Positions 23,618-34,879 of a stretch of 64,000 nucleotides of DNA are shown one piece after another. The notes under the pieces were generated by a model. It did not search any database. It was given only the letters and a program-made list of their open reading frames with translations, and was not told the origin of the DNA. A program made the translations under genes and the position numbers. The stretch covers positions 437,501-501,500 of the forward strand of contig VCAZ01000030.1 in assembly GCA_005784505.1 (NCBI GenBank), read 5' to 3'. This stretch comes from Bagarius yarrelli (Eukaryota > Chordata > Actinopteri > Siluriformes > Sisoridae). Position 1 is the stretch's first letter; each line of letters begins with the position of its first letter.

Positions 23618-23985
23618 GAAGCAAAGCTGAAGATGTTGAGGTTTTCTTTGGGAGTGACGAGGTTGGACAAGATTAGGAACGAGTTCATCAGGGGGACGGC
23701 TCATGTTAGATGTTTTGGGAAGAAAAAAAGGGAAGTCAGGTTGAGGTGGTTTGGACATATACAGAGGAGGAAAAGCGAATATATTAGTAGGAGGATGTTA
23801 GTAATGAAGCTACCAGGCAGAAGACAAAGAGGAAGACCAAAGAGGAGGTATATGGATGTGATAAACGAGGACATGAAGTTAGTGGGTGTGAGTGAAGAGG
23901 ATGCAGAGAATAGGGTTGGGTGGAAACAGATGATTCGCTGTGGCGACCCCTAAAAGGGAACAGCCGAAAGGAAAAGAAGAAGAAG
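23618..23985 (+). pseudogene. Non-LTR retrotransposon 3' end, copy 1
   Basis: The frame contains RWFGHIQRRKSEYISRRML, PGRRQRGRPKRRYMDVINED and a final GWKQMIRCGDP. These are the C-terminal end of a LINE endonuclease/reverse-transcriptase ORF (RTE-like as I recall it). It ends with gcgacccctaaaagggaaca and a GAA-rich tail. The reverse-transcriptase core is absent, so it is a 5'-truncated copy. Confidence 0.7.
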
Positions 23986-24366
23986 ATATTATAATATATT
24001 AGTAATGACGAATACAATTTTATTAAATAGGTTTAAATAGTCAACAATAAGGCAATACATTTTAATATTTTGCTACAGGTAAAAATAACCATCTCTTTTT
24101 TTTTTTTATAGTAAATCGATACTTTCACTTGGTGACTCCTGCTGTACATTTCTAGTATTAAAAAAACAATCTTTAGCAGATTAGATCCCTTTTTATGTTG
24201 TACATCATTCTAATGACTTCTTTTAATTTCACGTTCATCCATGGCAACTGAATTCGTCCATGTATATCATAAAAAATGTCATTAAACAGACCAAAGAGCA
24301 GCTCATACTGTCTTTACTGCTTTAGTAGGCACACCTGCAGATTGTTAACATTTGATTTTATTCATT

Positions 24367-24540
24367 CATTCATATTCAGTACCCGGGATCTGCTGGGGTC
24401 TATCCCAGCCGTCTCTGAAAGAGCGAGAGTCAGGAGGCGGACACCTGGACAGGTTGCCAGTCCATCACAGAGCCACGCACACACACTTACACTCGCTCCT
24501 ATAGGCAATTTAGAATCATTAATCAACCTAACATACTAAG
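24367..24540 (-). repeat. SINE (family 2) fragment
   Basis: Shares ctgctggggtctatcccagcc, gccagtccatcacagagcca and ggcaatttagaatca with copies at 62.45 and 63.4 kb. Confidence 0.7.
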
Positions 24541-25887
24541 CCGCCGAGTTTAATCATGCAAAATCCATTGCTATAGTAAGAGTTGATAATTGCAACAAAA
24601 CGTCACTTTATAATACAGAACCTTCTCAATGCACAGGAGTTTGAAGTCAGCCAGCACTGTCACATTCAGCATAATCTATATGTTTTACGCTACATCAAGA
24701 TTTGGACGTCTTGTGCTTTTACACGCCGGAAGATGCTGAGCTTGCTAATATTTTAGCAGATGTTATCGCGTCCGTGTGCATATAGCCTGTTAATGAAATG
24801 AACGACTTTTTATTTTCTCTTTTTCTTTATGTTAATTAGAAAAAAATGCAGCTGGTTATTTTACCAAGTGACATGTCCTTAAAACCTTACTGTCTCTTAC
24901 TTCCTTTTTTTTTCATACAGGCTGCTATAAATACGCTGTTACCGTGGAAACAACATCGTATTAATACAAATTAAAAGGGCCACATTTTCACCTTGATGCT
25001 AAAACTTTTTTTTGAGCTACAGGAAAAGAATGAGCACCTTTTTACTAATCAGATTAAATTATTCAACAGTGCTGTGACGCAACGGTGCAGACTCCTATAA
25101 ACGGCACGAGTTGATCGATAGGCTAGCGTTGATTAACCATTAATGAAAGGGTTTCCTTGGAATTGTATAGTTTTACACAACTTTTTAAAAACATTGATTG
25201 TTTATGTGGCGTGTTAGTAAATTCCCATGACCTGTAGATGTGAACAGCGTGAATGAGTGTGTGTGTGTGTGCGCAATGCAGCCGCCTGGTGTCTGAATCA
25301 GGACGTATTCTTGCCTCTTCCTGGAATAGGCTGTGTATCCATCACAACCTGGACCAGGAAAAAGTGTTTATTAATGATAAATGGTCAATCGAATGCCTCT
25401 AGGAAGCTGTAGTCAAGCTTTTAATACCGCTAAGCGCTTCTGAGGCCTGACTAAACAGGCAGAATCAGAAAGCAAATATTGATGTCTCCGGAGCATGCTC
25501 AAACCTCATTTGGGCCAAGCTTTAACTGTAAAAATAAATACAGTGTGTGTGTGCGAGTATTTTCCATGTATAAATAACAAATATATTGTTGGATGAACTG
25601 AGGGTTATAAGGCAAGGCTTATATTTGTGCTCACAAGGCCATGTGTAATCCCTGCGTTCTAAAAAACTCTGACTGCTGGGTGACCCTGGAATCCTATTTT
25701 TGACCATAGAGACAACATCCCCCCCCCAAAACACACACACACGCAACTAATTAGGTTTTTGCGAGAAAATAAAATTGATGGATCAGCTTATGTTCCAAAT
25801 AGTTCATTATTCCTAATAAAATGTTATACAGGGAATAAAATCCAAAAATATATTGTATTTGGCGTTAATAAACAGATAAAACCATGG

Positions 25888-25888
<1 letters not shown>

Positions 25889-25922
<34 letters not shown>
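25889..25922. repeat. (CA)n microsatellite
   Basis: About 16 uninterrupted CA units. Confidence 0.97.
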
Positions 25923-25923
<1 letters not shown>

Positions 25924-26480
25924 TTTCTCTCTTTCACTGACTAGCTTGTCATGGAATACTATATGATCATATTACGTTTCATAGACGGCTGTCCAAGAGG
26001 TGTGTGAGTGTGTGGGAGGGGGGTGCAGAAGGGAGGGGTGGCTGCTTACATGTCATCAACTTTGGCTTGTTGCCAAATAGGACAGTTTTTACACCAGTTG
26101 CTCAAGTGTAATTTCATATATTTCAAAATTCGATCAATTGACATCATCACCGATACAATCGGTCCTGACAACACACAATAAGAACACAATTAAAATCACA
26201 GTAGCTAAATTGTAAACTTTATATCATCACACAAATTTCGGCGTACCGTGATTTAGCGATGGAAGCACGAGTAAAACTTTGACGTAAACGCTGAGGAATT
26301 CTAAGGAGAGCGAATAAAGTGCTGAAGTGTGTGAATCTGGCAACCGCGCTTCGGATATAATACCTTCTAATCAGAGGAGAGGTTTTTTTTTCATCCAGCA
26401 GCTGTCTGGCAACATGTGTCCTGAAGAGAAAAAATTGAAACAGTTTTTTAGCGACAACTGCACATGCTGGGCAAACCTTC

Positions 26481-26481
<1 letters not shown>

Positions 26482-26520
<39 letters not shown>
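26482..26520. repeat. (CA)n microsatellite
   Basis: About 19 uninterrupted CA units. Confidence 0.97.
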
Positions 26521-26523
<3 letters not shown>

Positions 26524-27111
26524 TTCAGACCCCTTAAAGCAAATGTAAGGATTCAAAACACTAACCACAGAAACAATATAAGTGACAAAAAAATTAAGAT
26601 TTTAAATGTCCAGTGCTTCGAAAAACGATTGAACAATATAACAAGGTTATTTTATCAAGTATCTAAACTAATTATTATATAATTATTAAAAATGAAACAC
26701 GTCCTTACATGCTAACAGACCTCACTGCGAATTAGTACAACCAGCCAGACGTTCCCCTTGAACCAGACACCTGATTATTTGTGAATCTGATAAGATGCAA
26801 GCACTCCCACTTCCACCCCCACACACATCCACACAGCACTCACACACACACTCCCCCTCCAGCATTACCAGCTCGGTGTGCTGCATTAGCCAGCTGGCCA
26901 GACAGATTGCTGAGAATCTCCATGCGTCTAGTGGAATGCTGTACTGTGGTTAGCGTGGTAGGCTTTAGCTTACTCAGCAAGTGTGTGTGTGTGTATGTGT
27001 GTGTTGTCAGTATCACCAGAGCCATTGCTATTATGGTATTGAGCAACAACAATCACACTGACCTCAGCAATTTTTTTTCAATTTATTTACATGATATTAT
27101 TTCATTTGCCA

Positions 27112-27985
27112 CATGATTATTTTTTCGTGGCTTGAGATGCCACGGCTTCTTATCTGGAAAGAACAACATCCGTTTCTCGTGGTTTGTGGTTTATGTTAAA
27201 GGAAGAACTTTGTTAATGTGATCAATACTTTATTTTACTAATCACCGTTCCTCTTAGTTTAATTGCATCATAAGCTGAGTTGAAAAGGCATTTTTAATTC
27301 TTAGTTGTTTAAACCAACTCGGATCACTTATGGAAGACCCAATTTATAACTTACAACAATTATAAGTAATTGTAATAGTAATACGTAATTAACTGATTTA
27401 GTAAGTAATTTTACTGTGGAATGTTGACTTTGTAAGTGAATTATGTAAAAAATTGTAGGTCTTCCTTAAGTGATCTGGGTTTAATCAACTAAAAATTAAA
27501 AATAAGTTTTAATAAGTTAAACTTTGGCATGTGCTTTATGTGTCTTTTGGCTTGATACAAAAGCACCATGTTTTTTTTATATGACATTTCTAATTAAAGT
27601 AAAAAGTCATTTTATGAATCATCTCCATCTTTACATCTCATCTCGACTGTGATCAGTGTTGATACGGCTGCGGTCATTGTGTTCATTATATTTATGAAGT
27701 GTTTCCTTCAACAGAAAACTCTTGGCCACGAGAAACGGACCCTGTTCCCTCAACATAAAAAGTCATGGTTACGAGTACTGGATGTCGTTCCCTTAACATA
27801 AAAAGCCCTAGCCACGAAAAATGCATGTCGTTCCCTCAACATACAAAGTCGTAGCCACTAAAAATGGATGCCGTTCCCTCAACATAAAAAGTCACGGACA
27901 CGAAAAATGGATGCCGTTCCCTCAACATAAGGAGTCATGGCCATGAAAAACGGATGTCATTGTCTTAGCATAAGAAGTCAAATTG
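27112..27985. mobile_element. Fold-back element with tandem-repeat arm
   Basis: A large imperfect palindrome. The inner arms at about 27,291-27,354 and 27,436-27,502 are inverted copies sharing gtcttcc-taagtgatc and aactaa-aattaaaaa. The left outer part (about 27,120-27,210) is an inverted copy of the right outer part, sharing tccgtttctcgtgg. On the right the outer unit is amplified as a 43-bp tandem array (cores at 27745, 27788, 27831, 27874, 27917). Long inverted arms with internal tandem repeats are typical of Foldback-type DNA transposons. No coding capacity. Confidence 0.6.
27722..27985. repeat. 43-bp tandem array
   Basis: About six units with the core cgttccctcaacataaaaag and a partner segment ccacgaaaaatggatg. 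ttccct cores are spaced by exactly 43 bases; the last unit is diverged. Confidence 0.95.
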
Positions 27986-28064
27986 TTACATTAATAAGTA
28001 AAATGTATATATCAAACGTAACTTGTTGCTTCTACAAATAGTGTTGCTTTTCCGGGTTTACATT

Positions 28065-28222
28065 TCTGGCATTTGGCAGACATCCTTATCCAAAGCGACT
28101 AACATTAATCTCTTTTATCCAACCAGGCAGCTGAGGTTTAAGGGCATTGCTCAAGGACCTAGCAGCGATAGCTTGGTTTTGCTGAGAATTGAACCCCAAC
28201 ATCAGTCCAACACAGAAAAAAA
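28065..28222 (-). repeat. SINE (family 1)
   Basis: The reversed tail (ggcatttggcagacatccttatcc) and reversed head, with a degraded B-box (gaattgaacccc), are both present. Confidence 0.7.
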
Positions 28223-28477
28223 AAACCTTCTGGAAGAACATTACTACGCTTCCAGAGAAGCCGTTTTGGTGGTTTGTAGTGGTCCAACGCCACACTTAGA
28301 TACTTTCTTCTGTGTTTTCCTTCCAATGATGATAGAACTTAAAGCACAGCTCAATGATCTTTGTGTTCCTTTATAGGAGGAGACAGAGGAACACTTCAGA
28401 TAAGAAATAGTCATTTCGAAAGTCCTTGATTATCAGTTTGGCTATTAGAATTCAGGGGCAGCTGTCCATCTGTATTT

Positions 28478-28503
28478 GTGTGTGTGTGTGTGTGTGTGTG
28501 TGT
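28478..28503. repeat. (TG)n microsatellite
   Basis: Thirteen TG units. Confidence 0.95.
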
Positions 28504-29377
28504 AAGTGAAGTGTAATGACAGCCAAACAAACAAGACGTGACCCCCTGTGCTCTTAATCCGGTCCAGGCGTTCCCGCTGACAGATGGGTTAACAGTAAAA
28601 ATGTATGCCCCACACGCTGGCGCCAACCCGTTTTATTGCTCACCGGGTACAATCGTAAGCTTCCATTAGTACAGCTAGATGGAAACATGGCCAGAGGAGC
28701 AAACCATTTGTCCAGTTAAAGGGGGAATTGTAATTGTACACTCTTTTCTCGTAAACACTTAAGCGCATGCTACTTTTCTTTTTTTCTTTTTTTTTTTAAA
28801 CAAAACATACCAAAACTAGCGGATCCACCAGGATCGCATGCAAACGTTATGACTGCCAGACCAGACAAGTATGAACACGCCTTGCTTCCTGGTGCTTGAC
28901 CTCAAACCTGTTCAGTGTCCACAGTCAATCACACCAGACAGCTCTGGCACGGGTGTTTGGCATGCCAACAGCCTGGCAATATAAACACACTTCATGTCAT
29001 CACATGGTCCATAATCACCTCAAATATACATACACACACAAAGCCGGCACTATTTTTGGAAAGCATAGCTGGAGCTATCATTCAAGCTGGAACATGTTTC
29101 CATTGTAGAATTTTTGTTGTTTTGCAAATTTTTTTCCTTTTTTTGTAAAAGGTACTGTTTATAGCATATGATAATCTTTCTCTCGTTTGTGGATTAGCAA
29201 CCAAAATTTGTGTTAACTTGTTTTTATTAAATTAATAGCATATTATAAATACAACAAATACATTTTTTTAATAAACAATGAATTCTGTTCATTTTCTCAT
29301 TTTTCTCTAGTTACTTTTTTTTACTGCATTCTGGCCCTTTTGTGAGTCCTAATTAACCAGAAAAAGAAACGGTTCCA

Positions 29378-29868
29378 TCCGAAATCGTATGTACTACTTT
29401 CTTGCACAGCTATAACTGTATCATATTATATATACCCTTATAGATACCATATATACATACTACTGCACCTTCTGTACATTATTTACCCACCTCTGTAATT
29501 ATCAACCAATTACCTTTATATATTACCCTTCTATTTATTGTAAATAAGCAGCTTGTGCACTTCTGGTTAGATGCTAACTGCATTTCATTGGCTCTGTGCA
29601 TGTACCTTGCACAATGACAATAAAGTTGAATCTAATCTACAACATTTCAATAAGTGTGCACTTTCCCTACTGTTAATGAACTCTGTTTTTATAGTATGGT
29701 TATGGGTAGCACATACTACATCCATATAAAGACACAAAATCCACAATCCGAGAGTTTTTTTACATACTTTGATTCGCATACCAAAAGATTTGGACATTCT
29801 GTCTAGCTCACATACTCAGTTTCACCTACTATATAGTATGGAAGTATGCAATTTTGGATGAAGCCTAG
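29378..29868. mobile_element. MITE-like repeat B with nested LINE tail, copy 1
   Basis: The outer ends atccgaaatcgtatgtact and agtatgcaattttggatgaa are inverted relative to each other. Inside, 29,440-29,643 is a separate fish LINE-type 3' end (gcacttctggttagatgc ... gacaataaagttgaatctaatct). The right end matches 32,618-32,670. Confidence 0.5.
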
Positions 29869-31128
29869 AGTCGAGTGGATTTCATTAGTTTGGTATGTCA
29901 CAAGGACAGTATCATTCAAAGCTTTTACATTTAAGCCACTGACGCAAATATTTATACATTTGTTAATGTTAAAGGTAAATTATTAAAACATTCCACACTA
30001 AAATTGGTTGATATTTTGTAGGAGCATAAAGTGGGTCTGTCCAAAGTGACCAAGGGTGTTTGAGTAACTAACAGTTTAAGTGTTAATTATTTACGGTGAC
30101 ATATATGGTGAATTTGAAGATAAAATCCGATAAATTTGCTAAAAAAAAATGATAAAATTGATTAAAAAAAACACATCTTCCTAAAGTAAACTGAATCGGT
30201 TTGATCAACTAACAATTTAAAATTTCTATTTGTATAATGATTCAAATCAGCTTCTTGTGCAATTATAGAAATAGATATGACTTCAAATATCAACAATAAC
30301 ATGATTGTTTGTTTTTATTGTCAATCTATTGTCAGTTTAATCCTTACTTAGTGTAACGGTGACTCCACTGAGGCAAGATGTATTACACCTAAGTGCAGTT
30401 TACTTACAGTGACTATATACAAGAACACCAGACCAACAACTAACATGAACTAACAGACTTGATTAAACAGCAACACTAACATGAACATGAACAAGAACAA
30501 GAACACTAGCATGGAACTTAGCATTAACAAGACACACCTGAACACAATCACAGGACTGAACAACTAATGAAAACAAGACACAGAGACAAAAGGAAATCAC
30601 AAGACAGGAAGACAAAAAAGGAAGTAAACAAAACAGACTTCCTAGGCTATAGCATAGCTTTGATAGCTAGTATAGCATAGCTTAGCTAGCCAGCATGGCT
30701 TAGCCTCGACATAAAACAAAAACAAGAAACATGAAACAAACAAACAAAAAAGAAACAAGAACATGAAAACTCTACACTTAGTCCCCCCACTATGTGAAGA
30801 AAAATGTTTTAAATAAATACTGAACATTGTTGGACCCCTGCTCTATTTCCACATTCGTTGATTGTACCGATATGCACCAAATTTTTTTTACAAAGCTGCA
30901 GTGCTGGATGCGGAGATCAATGTCAAGAAAATCACTTTCATGAAATGTCCAGCACAGGACATGATAGTGTTGAAAACTAGCCACTAATTTGGAATTTGGA
31001 ATTGTTTTCATTAAGTTAAATTGTAGGCCGTGTCTATGGGGTAATAAGTTGTGAAAAGAACGAAATCTTTATACTCTAGTTAATAATCATCATCATCAGT
31101 CATTCAGCTATGAGCACCGATTTTGTCT

Positions 31129-31313
31129 TTACATTTACGGTATTTCGCAGACGCCCCTATCAAAAGCTACTTAAATTTATCTATTTTTTACAACTGAGCA
31201 TTTAGGGGTTAAGGGCCTTGCTCAGAGGCCCAGCAGGGGCAACTTGGTGGTACCGGGAATCGAATCCTCCAGTTGACGGTCCAACACCTTAATCGCTGTG
31301 CTACCACTTCCCT
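31129..31313 (-). repeat. SINE (family 1), near full length
   Basis: Reversed tail, middle block (aggggttaagggccttgctcag) and head with B-box complement gaatcgaatcc and A-box complement through gctgtgctaccac. Confidence 0.85.
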
Positions 31314-32189
31314 ACCTTGTAAATATTGCTTCTTTTATGACTAATTTCATAGTGTATCTACATCATGGAATGAACAGAAATTAAGTCAATTCATGTGATT
31401 CATGAGCTTTTATATTATGTTATATTATTTTATATTTTTATATTCATGAGTAATTTATATTTTAACTCTCTGCAATACACAGACACAGCAGTCCGCTAAG
31501 GATGAAATCCTAGAGCCGCCCCTGGCAGGTCATAATTTAACATGGAGGTAACATTGACCTCAAGCATTCTAAATCCTAGTGCACTTAATCCGAGCACCAA
31601 ACTAACAAACCACTGGATATCCAAGAAATATCCTTTATTTTTTTTTAAATAATTGTTACAAAAATAAAGTACTGTCTAGTTTTGATCCCATGATTTGTGT
31701 AACAATATTAATAAAACCCAACTGCTCCTTTATCTCATTTATATTTCTCAGATCACATATACTACCAGTTGAGACAATAACAGAGTTAAAAGCACTCCTT
31801 TATTCCATCTCTTATTTTATTTGTTATGTTACATCACTAAATATCCCCCATCATTCATAGTCATCATGTTTATTACACGGTAGATTTATTTTATTTTTAT
31901 AAACTCATACAGACGACTCAGATCAGACCATCCGGAGAAAAACTCTCAGCAGTGACGTTATTTCCAGCAGATATTTGGAACTTGATGCAGTTCTCCCACT
32001 GAATGAGTCTCTAACCTTTTAAGGAATGCTGCAGCGTGCATGTGGGGCTTTTTTTTTTACTTTATTCTTCTCCAAAATTTTAGTCAAAATGTATTATTAT
32101 TATTAATAAGTTATCATTTCCCAGGATTCATTGTTGTAAACGTTCCCACAGCTCCGTTCATAATCGCACACTATTTAATTCTGTACTAC

Positions 32190-32670
32190 GTTTAAGTAAG
32201 TATGTACTTCCTGACTGTTAAACAAGTTTGTTCTATATTATATCCGGTTACAGTTACTATGAATGAAATTCAGACGTACTACATCCGCCATTTTGGTATC
32301 GTCACATGTCATATGACGTCACAGCAGCATGAATTTGAATTTGGATGTTTACTAAAATAATATTACAAAGGTGCAATTCAACTACAAGGAACAATGTTTT
32401 TTGTATTCTAAGTATTCTACTTAAAGAACTTTAAGCAGCATCGCTATTTTCCACCACTTCCACATATGACGTGTTGTCTCTCACGCAGCATGATGGGATA
32501 ATAAAGTGTGCAACGTATGCGTAATTTAACATGGACGGGAGTAATAGATCAACCAGGAACTTTTCATAGACTTTGCATTAGTATGCAAGTTATAAGGATT
32601 CAGACATACTATTTGCCTCACATACTCAGTTGTGCCTGCTGTAGAGTATGGAAGTATGCAATTTCAGACT
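32190..32670. repeat. Repeat B, copy 2
   Basis: The right end ctcacatactcagttg ... agtatgcaatttcagactaag matches 29,809-29,868. The left end around 32,195-32,212 (aagtaagtatgtacttcc) looks like its inverted partner. Confidence 0.45.
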
Positions 32671-33714
32671 AAGTCTGTGTCTCTGAATAAACTGTCTACT
32701 ATAAATCCATTACTATTTATGTTTTTTTTTTGTTTTAAAGTCATATTCATGTATCTGCTCTAGTTTATGTAACTACGGTGGCCTATGCAGGACATTTGTA
32801 TGAATGTAGCTCATTGATTTTCTCATCCAAGCGTAAAATTTTCTTTCGGTGCTCATAAAGACTTAGAAATAATAACAGTAATGGAATGCTACACCAGGAG
32901 ATCTCGCTAATGTGGTGTGCCAAGATTGTAGCTGGCACACACAGACTTATACACACTGTTGTTCTCACTACTTTAACCTGGCTTCCTTCTTTCTCACAGT
33001 TCCCCCTTTTCCCAGTTAGTCAGCAGTGTTCGCGCAGCACGGTGCAGCGCAAGCGAGAAAACCACATCCTGTTGGAGCAGGATACCTGTAAGTTCTCTCA
33101 GCACCAGCGTCATTAGTGCTGCTTTCCATGTTCCGCTCCCACGTGCTGCACTCCCACACGTTGGAGTAACAGCCAGCGTACCTTCCAAATTGTTGTTCTG
33201 GCACCGGGTGGAACGCAAATTTCTTTTCTCTTAGCAATGTGTTATTTAAAGATAAATCATATCCAGGGTGAAAAAAATACTTGGCAATCAAAAACCAAGA
33301 ATTATATACAGTATTATTTTATATTATATTATATTATATAACTACTGTATATAAATATTGTATACAGTAGTTTCTAGTATTTTCTCAGGTGATTGTTATT
33401 TCTCATTTGCAGGAACTTTAAGTGAACTGCAGCTTATCTCTTTAAAAATGTGGTACATCTGGGAAGCTTAGGGAATGTGTTGATATCAGCCAGCAACAAT
33501 AGGTACTTCACAGCATTCGGCATTCTCGCTAGCCAAGGATTCTTAAGTGTGTCTGACTCCTTACTCGGTTTGGGAACGTTTTCATAATTGTCTGGACAAT
33601 CCGAGCGTTCTTAAGTCTGAGATCAACTGTACGTTGTAAAGGTAATCTCTGTGTCTGGTTAATGCAAAACATCTGACATCACAATGACCGCCGGTGTTCT
33701 GTTATTTTCTAGAA

Positions 33715-33938
33715 AGGTGTAGAAGACAGTGGGGAGAGCAGCTATGTTGTAAGGTTTAGAGACAGTGACACTGAGGAAGAGACAGGAGGCAGAGCTGAAG
33801 ATGTTGAGTTAGACGTTTCAGGGACGAAGTCAGAGAGGACAGATTGTGATGGATGCAGAGGATAGGGTTAGGAGGAGGCAGATGATTCACTGTGGTGACC
33901 CCTAACGGAAACAGCCAAAAGGAGAAGAAGACAACAAT
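33715..33938 (+). pseudogene. Non-LTR retrotransposon 3' end, copy 2
   Basis: Shares gctgaagatgttgag, gatgcagaggatagggtt, cagatgattcactgtggtga and the cccctaacggaaacagcc tail with 23,618-23,985. Internal deletions. Confidence 0.65.
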
Positions 33939-34879
33939 AAAAATTATGCATTTAAGCACTTTGACTTCCTTTGGGGTCTTGGGAACATTAGGGGTGTGGT
34001 GAGAATACGCTCTGGGTGGGATGTCGCCACACACACATACACACACAAAATTTAGGTTTTTGGAATGTAGAAGAAAGCAACCCGGCAACAGGGAAAAACA
34101 TGAGCACAAACCCATGCTCAGGATTTAGCCAGAAATTGATGTTGACACTAAAACTCCTTTAAATGCTTACAGATTCTTCCGATGGCAGGCATGATATTAA
34201 ATTTAAGATTTTTCTTTTAAACTGTCATTTCTACTACTTTTTTTATCCCTACTTTTATTTTCAGCCCAAATTCAATTCAATAGCATTCGAAAAAAGGAAA
34301 GGAAAATGATATACTGTATTTACAGATACTGAACCAGCACTCCTAAAATGTTGGAAACAACACCAGAATTTGCTCTGTTGTACGCAGAAACAAAGATCAG
34401 CTGCAAGGGGACGGTTTGTGAAGCGTAATTGGCAACACAAGTCCTTTAATGAGACAAACCAGGTATGCTTGAGCATTCTGTCTCTTAGAATCAAAGAATC
34501 ACCATCTCACCTTTTGACATCACATCCTGTTTTTGGCATAATTAGATATACTTGGTCCGTGTTGTGTTTATATTTCAGTCGGGCAGAAACAGAACTCGTT
34601 TGGAACTCTGGAAACGAACGCTGCCATCCGAACCCTGGTGCGCACTCAACAAGCGGGTCTCAGTCAGCAAAAATGAACCATACTAACCAAGCAAATGCAC
34701 CAGAGTCCGTTTTAACCAAATTAAACATGACAAGTGTTAACAGACCTTCTTAGTATATTATTATTATTAAATGAATGAATAAATGAGATGAAATATAAAA
34801 GTTTATCTGAAATATTTTATTCCTTTTTTTATTCTAAGAAAAACTAAGGCATATAACCAATAGTTTTCACCCCAATTCT

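Noticed and set aside
30350..30770. Possible LTR or retroelement end with CAAG/ACAA-rich text
   Set aside because: No paired LTR, primer-binding site or polypurine tract could be placed; left as part of the gene-free interval.
34370..34753. A 127-codon plus-strand open frame
   Set aside because: No family similarity; the region 34,560-34,740 looks like part of a dispersed repeat end.
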